Origin: Verrucomicrobiales bacterium
GTDB taxonomy: Bacteria > Verrucomicrobiota > Verrucomicrobiia > Limisphaerales > UBA9464
Length of the DNA: 20,285 bases
Reading direction: 5' to 3'
Assembly: GCA_003445095.1 (NCBI GenBank)
Contig: DLVS01000471.1
Span: forward strand, 1 to 20,285
Positions 15,192-20,285 of this stretch are shown here, one piece after another (the stretch's first letter is position 1; every line of letters begins with the position of its first letter). Position numbers and translations under genes: made by a program. The notes beneath the pieces were generated by a model. The model did not search any database and was not told the origin of the DNA. It saw nothing but the letters and a program-made list of their open reading frames with translations.

Positions 15192-16598
15192 ATGACTTCC
15201 ACCCGTCTCTCGCGCCGAACTTTACTCCAAGGAATGGGGGTCACCATGGCGTTGCCCCTCCTCGAAGCGATGCGTCCGCTCCAAGCGTTGGCCGGCACGA
15301 CGACCTCCGCGAGCCGAATCGCCGCGGCCGCCCGCGCGCCCGTGCGATTCGCCGCGCTGTACATGGCGAACGGGGCGTTGATGAGCGACTGGACACCAAG
15401 AGGCGAGGGGCGGGGCTTCGAACTGTCGCCCACGCTGTCACCGTTATCCGGGTTTAAAGAGGATTTGTTGGTGTTGAGCCACCTTTGGAACAGGGCCGCC
15501 GATACCGGTGACGGTCATTATGTCAAAACCGGGGCTTGGCTGACGGGTACCACGATCACCCGAACTACCGGCAGCAACCTCTGCGCGGGTAACATCTCCA
15601 TGGACCAAGCCATCGCCCAAAGGATTGGAAACCTGACTCCGTTGCCGTCGCTTGAATTGGGCATCGAACCCGTTTCCACCGGCGTGGACGTCAACGTCGG
15701 TTTCACCCGGCTCTACGGTGCGCATATCGCGTACAGCACGCCGACGACGCCGTTGGCCAAGGAGATCAACCCGAAACTCGCCTTCGACCGCCTCTTTCGG
15801 TCCCGCGCCGGTACCAAAAGCGGCGGGTTTGGAGACGATCAAAGTGTCTTGGATCTGGTGGCCGACGACGCGCGACGTTTGCAACGCCAGTTGGGCCATG
15901 CGGATCGGCAAAAACTCAACGAGTACTTTGACAGCGTCCGGGCGGTGGAGCGCCGCATTGAATTCGACCGCCAACGCAAATCCTCCGAGAATCTCGCGGA
16001 TCCATTGGTTCGAGCCGAGATCGCGCGACTCGGCGGGGCGGTAGACCTATATCAAGATCCCGCGCGAGTCAGCGAACGCGGCGATAATCACACAGAACAG
16101 GTGCGCCTAATGTTAGATTTGATGGCGCTCGCGTTTTGGACTGATTCGACCCGCGTGGCCACGTTCATGTTTGGAAATTCTGTTAGCGGTCGCAACTTCT
16201 CTTTCCTCGAAGCGGGGTTGGGTTCGCATCATGAGAACAGCCATCACGAACACAAGGACGACAAAAAGGCCCGCTACCGACGAATCAATGAATGGCATGT
16301 CGCCCAATACACGTACTTCCTCGACAAGTTGCGCAGCTATCAAGAGGGCGACCGCTCAGTGCTCGACAACTCCATGGTATTATTCGGCGCGGGCATGAGC
16401 GACGGCAACGCGCACAGCCCGCACAATCTCCCGCTGGTTTTGGCCGGGCGCGGTGGGGGGACCTTAAACCCGGGCCGGCACCTCATCTTCGAGAAGGATC
16501 ACCCGATGGCCAATTTGCACGTCGCCTTGATGAACCGCATGGGAGCGCCCCAAGAGCACTGGGCCGATAGCACGGGTGAGCTAGCCGGGCTGAGCTAG
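15192..16598 (+). CDS. DUF1552 family exported protein
   Basis: The protein has 468 residues from the ATG at 15192, chosen because the Arg-Arg leader characteristic of the family starts there (L-S-R8-R9-T-L-L-Q-G). A hydrophobic stretch and probable cleavage near A34 follow, which suggests twin-arginine export. The family signature is clear: R-F-A-A-L-Y-M-A-N-G near the mature start, L-S-H-L-W-N, a His-rich H346-H-E-N-S-H351-H block, and the closing G-M402-S-D-G-N-A-H408-S-P-H411-N block followed by P-L-V-L-A-G-R-G. DUF1552 proteins are abundant in Planctomycetes and Verrucomicrobia. They usually sit next to DUF1592/DUF1588/DUF1585 cytochrome-like proteins, but none is adjacent here. Biochemical function is unknown; the Asp/His pattern resembles DUF1501/alkaline-phosphatase-like proteins, but I would not assign a reaction. 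Length fits the family. Confidence 0.93.
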   Translation: MTSTRLSRRTLLQGMGVTMALPLLEAMRPLQALAGTTTSASRIAAAARAPVRFAALYMANGALMSDWTPRGEGRGFELSPTLSPLSGFKEDLLVLSHLWNRAADTGDGHYVKTGAWLTGTTITRTTGSNLCAGNISMDQAIAQRIGNLTPLPSLELGIEPVSTGVDVNVGFTRLYGAHIAYSTPTTPLAKEINPKLAFDRLFRSRAGTKSGGFGDDQSVLDLVADDARRLQRQLGHADRQKLNEYFDSVRAVERRIEFDRQRKSSENLADPLVRAEIARLGGAVDLYQDPARVSERGDNHTEQVRLMLDLMALAFWTDSTRVATFMFGNSVSGRNFSFLEAGLGSHHENSHHEHKDDKKARYRRINEWHVAQYTYFLDKLRSYQEGDRSVLDNSMVLFGAGMSDGNAHSPHNLPLVLAGRGGGTLNPGRHLIFEKDHPMANLHVALMNRMGAPQEHWADSTGELAGLS

Positions 16599-16735
16599 GC
16601 GCCCCAGGTCGCGCTTCCAGAGGTTCGAGGCCGTAGCGAGAGGCTCCGGTTACTTCTGGAGCTACCCGGCAAGGAATTCACGGTTGAGGAGCGTCAGAAC
16701 TCCTCTGTCTTGGTCATTGAGTCGGAACTTCGGCT

Positions 16736-16753
16736 GCCAATAGTGATATTGGC
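16736..16753. promoter_or_regulatory. Perfect inverted repeat GCCAAT-N6-ATTGGC
   Basis: GCCAAT (16736-16741) and ATTGGC (16748-16753) are perfect complements separated by 6 bases. It is a candidate protein-binding site upstream of the gene pair starting at 16908. Function is inferred from symmetry and position only. Confidence 0.3.
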
Positions 16754-16776
16754 CGTGGTTTCCCTGGCTTCAGATT

Positions 16777-16796
16777 GCGTAAGCAATGCTTGACGC
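16777..16796. promoter_or_regulatory. Near-perfect palindrome GCGTAAGCA-A-TGCTT(G)ACGC
   Basis: Nine base pairs with a single bulged G at 16792 flank a one-base centre. The core AAGCAATGCTT is an exact odd palindrome. It overlaps the possible TTGACG -35 box at 16790, the position expected of an operator. It is too tight for a normal RNA hairpin loop, which favours a DNA-binding site. Confidence 0.35.
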
Positions 16797-16907
16797 GGCT
16801 CACGATTTACCGGCCCAATCCGACGATTTGCAACCAAATCGAGGGTAGCTAGAAGATGGCTCTCGTCTTCCGGTTCCTTCGCGCAACCAGTCGAACCACT
16901 CTCAATT

Positions 16908-17513
16908 ATGAATCACCCCCCCCTAATTCCACGCACCGGGCTTGCCCCGGGCAGGCGGACGGGCAGCGTCCTCCGTTATCTCGTTCTCGGTGTGACCGCC
17001 ACCTTCTTGGCCGCGGTTTCAGTCCAAGCCTCCGTATATGTCCAGCAACTCAAGCTCGACGCGCTGTGCAAGAATGCCCACCGCATTATACGGGGAACGG
17101 TTGATTCGGTCAGTTCAGGACAGATCAGTGTCGGTGGCGGATCTCTGCCGACGGTTACTTATCGAATCAAAGTCACGGAGACCATGGCCGGTGCGCCAGC
17201 CGAAATTGTCAACTTGACCATGGTTGCGGAGCCAAAAACTGCCATTCGGCACGGTAATGCGCGCCGAGAACCGTTGATTGAGGTTCCTCCGCTGGAGGAA
17301 GGCAAGGAGTACCTGCTCTTCACTACCAAACCGAGCAAGATCGGCTTAACGAGCCCCGTCGGTCTCGCCCAGGGACTCTTTTCCATCAAGCAGCAGGGCG
17401 ACAAAGTGACCGCGGTAAACGGCGTCAATAATGCGGGTCTCGGCCTCGGATCTGGTGGGCCGGTTGCCTATCAAGAACTCGCCGCACGAATTCGAGCTCT
17501 CCGTCCTAACTAA
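16908..17513 (+). CDS. Small exported protein paired with the downstream metalloprotease
   Basis: The protein has 201 residues. The N-terminus is proline/arginine-rich, then a signal peptide (hydrophobic 21-39, cleavage after A41). The mature part has a beta-sandwich-like pattern: L-K-L-D-A-L-C-K-N-A-H, R-G-T-V-D-S-V, then T-Y-R-I-K-V-T-E-T-M-A-G, later E-E-G-K-E-Y-L-L-F. I recognise this arrangement from small exported proteins, usually unannotated, that sit beside matrixin-type metalloproteases in environmental bacteria, but I know no function. The sequence shows no catalytic motif. It ends 30 bases before the metalloprotease start and is probably in the same transcript. A role as partner, inhibitor or folding aid of the protease is a guess from context. 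No clear Shine-Dalgarno precedes the ATG. Confidence 0.75.
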   Translation: MNHPPLIPRTGLAPGRRTGSVLRYLVLGVTATFLAAVSVQASVYVQQLKLDALCKNAHRIIRGTVDSVSSGQISVGGGSLPTVTYRIKVTETMAGAPAEIVNLTMVAEPKTAIRHGNARREPLIEVPPLEEGKEYLLFTTKPSKIGLTSPVGLAQGLFSIKQQGDKVTAVNGVNNAGLGLGSGGPVAYQELAARIRALRPN

Positions 17514-17530
17514 GAAATCATTCAACCCCT

Positions 17531-17536
17531 GGAGAA
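17531..17536 (+). promoter_or_regulatory. Ribosome binding site of the metalloprotease gene
   Basis: GGAGAA lies 7 bases before the ATG at 17544. It is one of the few good Shine-Dalgarno sequences in the window and supports this start. Confidence 0.6.
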
Positions 17537-17543
17537 CTCACCC

Positions 17544-20216
17544 ATGAACTTCCCCCTCTCTGTTCTCTCCCGCGGAGCACGTGCCGCGGCTCTCGGCGTT
17601 TCCGCCGTCTCCCTGGCTCTGACCAGCCAGGCCGGTGGCCCCATTGGCCTCTGCGATACTGATACGCCTCTAATCTGGCCTGCGGGCGGCGTAGGCATTC
17701 CCTTTAATCCCGATCAGGGTAATTTGGGTCCGATTAGCCACGACGATGCGGTCGCCCTCGTTCAGTCGGCGTTCGATGTGTGGGGCGCCATCCCCAGCTC
17801 GACGGTTACCTACGTCAACGCTGGGGAATTACCGGTGGACGTCGATTTCAGCAATTTCGTCGACTACCTATTTCCAAGCGCGCCGGACGGCTACAGCGCC
17901 ATTGTTTTCGACGACACCGGTGAGATTTTTGACGCGTTATACGGTCCCGGTTCCGGGATCCTTGGATTTGCCGGACCCGAATGGGTAGACGTCAGCACCT
18001 GCACCATTCTCGAAGGAGTTAGCTTTCTCAATGGTCCATCGTTCACTGATGCTACCTATGCCCAGGACGTGATGGTCCATGAGTTTGGCCACTACTCGGG
18101 GCTTGGCCACACCGTCGTCAACGGGCAGATTTATATCGGGGATACGACCGGCCCCACGCCCACGAATGACCCTTTCGGACCAGCGCCGAATCCGTTCGTG
18201 GAAGATGTGGTTGAGACAATGTACCCGTTTTATTTCGGACCTGGCATCGGCACATCGTCGCCGGAGAAGGATGATATCGCGGCGATCTCGACGCTTTATC
18301 CAGAACCGGATTTCGCAACGACCACCGGCACCATTACCGGCGTCATTCGGGGCCCCCTGGGCGGAGTGCCGCTCACCGGAATCAATGTCATCGCCCGCAA
18401 TATTGCCGATCCTTTCGCCGACGCCGTGTCCGCCATTTCCGGCAACTACAGTGCATTCGGCGGCGATACTGAGACGGGGCGTTTCACGCTGACCGGACTG
18501 ACTCCCGGAGCAAGCTACCTCATCTTCATCGACCAAATCCTCGCCGGCGGGTTTAGCACTCCGGTGATCACCTTGCCGGGACCTGAGGAGTATTATAACG
18601 GGGCCGATGAATCAAACGGTTTGGTAACGCCCGATGTTGTGTCGGAGTACACGGCCGTGAGTGCGGCCGCGGGTTCGACCACGGAAAATATCGATATCAT
18701 CATCAACACTTTTGCGCCGGGAACCGCGTTACCCGTGGGTGATGATGGTTGGGTTCAGTTGTTCCTGCCCTTCCCCTTCCGGATTCTGGGCGAGACCTAC
18801 ACCACAGTGTTTGTTAATGCCAACGGCAATCTTTCCTTCGGCGCACCAGCCCCATCATTTGTTGAAAATGTTGCCGATTTCCTGAATGGGCCTCCCAGAA
18901 TTGCGGGGTTATGGCACGATCTGAATGCTTCAGCCGGCGGTATGGTCTCATATTCGCAGACGCCCAGCACACTCACCGTCCGGTGGAAAGACGTGCCGGA
19001 GTTCCCTGATATCGGCGCCAATACCTTCAGCATCACGCTGAAAAAATCGGGCAATGTGGTCGAGGTTAAATATGGCAAGGTGACGGCGATCGCGGGCCTG
19101 GCTGGATTGTCCGGTGGCTATGCTCAAACCTCAGGTTCTGAGACACCCATCGATCTCAGCAAGGCGCTCAAGAGCCGGCTTAGCCTGTGGCCTCAGCCAG
19201 CCATCTATGAGCTATTCACGTCCAATCGTAAGTTCGATCTGGCCGGAAAGACTCTCCTCTACCAGCATGACGTGGATTACAACGACGCCTGGGCCGGAAA
19301 TAATAACTCCTTCAGCTCGGCCAAGGCCATTAAAGCGCCGTTCGTCTCCGACACAGTGCGGTACTACACAGAAATCTCCCCAATCGGCGGCGACGTCGAT
19401 TACTTCAAATTCGAAGTGGGGGTTGGTGATCTGATTCGAGCCGAACTTACTCGGGGCAATTTCGACTCGGTCCTCGGAATATTTGATCCCGCCGGCAACT
19501 TGGTCGCCGTCGACGACGACAGCGGCGTGGAGTTGCTTTCGAAGGTGAGCCACCAGGCAACCGAAGCGGGAACCTATCGAGTCGCTGTCTCGGCTTTCTC
19601 CGACTTCTCATTTACCGGTGGCGGTGGCAGCGGAGGTCGCTACGTCCTCCAACTGGACATCGCCAATTGCGGTACGCCGAGCCCAGCCAATTGGGTCGTG
19701 AACTCGGGTTTCGAAACGGGTGATTTCCTCTGCTGGAATGTCATTGAAACCAGCACACCGTTCATCCCGCTGACAGTAACCGATGGATCGACGCCAACTT
19801 GGTTCTCTCCGCCCTTGGCGCCGGAAGGCAACTATGAGGTAGTCGGTGGTTTTGATGGCGATGGTCCGATGCAGATTGCGTTGTTCCAAGATGTCACCAT
19901 TCCGGCCGGCGAACCATTCTTAACCTTGGAATGGCAGGAACGGTTGCAGTGGGAGCTTTTTAACTTCCCCACTGTATCGCGCCTGTACGCGGTCTTGATC
20001 GTCGATCCGACGACCAACGATCTCCTGCGGATCGTCAAACTCGTCGACACCGGAGTTGACCCGGCCTATATGGATTCAGGCTGGCTGAGCGAGAGTTATG
20101 ATGTATCCGAATTCATCGGTACGACGATTCGGCTCATGTACTACCAACAGATAGACGAGCCGTTCACCGGACCGGGTCAGTTCGAGCTCGACGACGTGCG
20201 CCTGCGCAGCCAGTAG
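17544..20216 (+). CDS. Exported M10/matrixin-like zinc metalloprotease with multidomain C-terminus
   Basis: The protein has 890 residues. Residues 1-30 are a signal peptide (cleavage near SQA-G). The catalytic domain (about 35-255) has a matrixin-like A-F-D-V-W-G-A-I-P segment. It also has the metzincin zinc motif H179-E180-F-G-H183-Y-S-G-L-G-H189 and a Met-turn at M226 (E-T-M-Y-P-F-Y). Next come a carboxypeptidase-regulatory-like beta domain (about 259-345) and a domain of about 403-530 (F-V-N-A-N-G-N-L-S-F, then R-I-A-G-L-W-H-D-L) that recalls nidogen-type domains. A PPC-like domain follows (about 577-705; D-V-D-Y-F-K-F, then D-S-V-L-G-I-F-D). The C-terminal beta module (about 712-890) begins N-S-G-F-E-T-G-D-F and ends F-E-L-D-D-V-R-L, like carbohydrate-binding jelly rolls. 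It probably cleaves extracellular or surface proteins. Cys37 and a Cys in S-T-C-T may form a disulfide. There is no cysteine-switch motif and no sorting tail. Confidence 0.9.
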   Translation: MNFPLSVLSRGARAAALGVSAVSLALTSQAGGPIGLCDTDTPLIWPAGGVGIPFNPDQGNLGPISHDDAVALVQSAFDVWGAIPSSTVTYVNAGELPVDVDFSNFVDYLFPSAPDGYSAIVFDDTGEIFDALYGPGSGILGFAGPEWVDVSTCTILEGVSFLNGPSFTDATYAQDVMVHEFGHYSGLGHTVVNGQIYIGDTTGPTPTNDPFGPAPNPFVEDVVETMYPFYFGPGIGTSSPEKDDIAAISTLYPEPDFATTTGTITGVIRGPLGGVPLTGINVIARNIADPFADAVSAISGNYSAFGGDTETGRFTLTGLTPGASYLIFIDQILAGGFSTPVITLPGPEEYYNGADESNGLVTPDVVSEYTAVSAAAGSTTENIDIIINTFAPGTALPVGDDGWVQLFLPFPFRILGETYTTVFVNANGNLSFGAPAPSFVENVADFLNGPPRIAGLWHDLNASAGGMVSYSQTPSTLTVRWKDVPEFPDIGANTFSITLKKSGNVVEVKYGKVTAIAGLAGLSGGYAQTSGSETPIDLSKALKSRLSLWPQPAIYELFTSNRKFDLAGKTLLYQHDVDYNDAWAGNNNSFSSAKAIKAPFVSDTVRYYTEISPIGGDVDYFKFEVGVGDLIRAELTRGNFDSVLGIFDPAGNLVAVDDDSGVELLSKVSHQATEAGTYRVAVSAFSDFSFTGGGGSGGRYVLQLDIANCGTPSPANWVVNSGFETGDFLCWNVIETSTPFIPLTVTDGSTPTWFSPPLAPEGNYEVVGGFDGDGPMQIALFQDVTIPAGEPFLTLEWQERLQWELFNFPTVSRLYAVLIVDPTTNDLLRIVKLVDTGVDPAYMDSGWLSESYDVSEFIGTTIRLMYYQQIDEPFTGPGQFELDDVRLRSQ

Positions 20217-20236
20217 CTGAATTGCGGGTTTGACGC

Positions 20237-20284
20237 ACGCGGGCGTCGCTGGCCTTGGGCCGAGTGACGCCCGCGTTTTGTTTT
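20237..20284 (+). terminator. Strong intrinsic terminator after the metalloprotease gene
   Basis: CGCGGGCGTC (20238-20247) pairs perfectly with GACGCCCGCG (20266-20275), with one more A-T pair outside. Inside, GGCC (20251-20254) pairs with GGCC (20258-20261). The stem is followed by TTTTGTTTT. It begins about 20 bases after the stop codon. Confidence 0.88.
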
Positions 20285-20285
20285 C

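Larger units (their letters stand above)
16599..16907. other. Intergenic region with several inverted repeats, probable promoter region of the metalloprotease pair
   Basis: No gene is seen in these 309 bases. Near the DUF1552 stop, CCAGAGGT (16617-16624) pairs with ACTTCTGG (16652-16659, one G-T pair). A GAGGAG/CTCCTC hairpin lies at 16686-16705. Neither is followed by a T-run. Two better palindromes further right are listed separately. A TTGACG at 16790-16795 could be a -35 box, but I see no matching -10. Confidence 0.4.

Noticed and set aside
16617..16705. Two hairpins after the DUF1552 gene as terminators
   Set aside because: The stems are short or have large loops, and neither is followed by a T-run on the coding strand.

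Overview
The window looks like a chromosomal piece of a Verrucomicrobiota-type bacterium (PVC group; Pedosphaera/Limisphaera-like is my best guess). The basis is the gene content: a very large exported CotH/lamin-tail protein, a DUF1552 protein with an Arg-Arg leader, a large RHS protein with a Cys-Cys motif between YD repeats, Sec-exported beta-helix and multidomain metalloprotease proteins, and weak Shine-Dalgarno signals. There are no rRNA or tRNA genes and no CRISPR array. Nearly every protein here carries an export signal or is membrane-bound.

Layout. (1) 2-2443, plus strand: the 3' part of a CotH-kinase-like/lamin-tail exported protein, cut by the left edge. (2) 2444-3210: a gene-poor stretch with a GCAGAG-type hairpin repeat and the left end of an IS66-family element holding only a broken tnpA-like gene. 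(3) 13410 to 3265, minus strand: a tightly packed operon of three genes, an exported beta-helix protein (1062 aa), an exported RHS protein (2187 aa) and a small two-helix membrane protein (121 aa), with gaps of 24 and 3 bases. (4) 13675-16598, plus strand: a TetA-like MFS transporter and a DUF1552 protein, separated by 269 bases with a second GCAGAG-type repeat. (5) 16908-20216, plus strand: a small exported protein and an exported M10-like zinc metalloprotease, closed by a strong intrinsic terminator.

The most interesting item is the end of the minus-strand operon, which reads as a polymorphic toxin system. The RHS core ends in a TcC-like autoprotease signature (R1974-D1975, D1998, cleavage expected after L2002). 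The 185-residue tip that follows carries, in order, all the zinc ligands of the zinc-dependent phospholipase C / S1-P1 nuclease fold: W2003, H2012, D2038 or D2041, H2052, H2102, D2106, H2112, H2138, E2142. In that fold the first zinc ligand is the free N-terminal Trp of the mature enzyme. RHS self-cleavage after L2002 would create exactly that Trp, so cleavage could itself switch on the toxin. The 121-aa protein starting 3 bases later has a predicted N-in/C-in topology with an exported loop, as expected for an immunity protein against a lipase or nuclease acting outside the cytoplasm. Tip and immunity gene are much lower in G+C than the RHS core, which suggests an exchanged cassette.

All domain assignments come from reading motifs by eye; no database search was possible.
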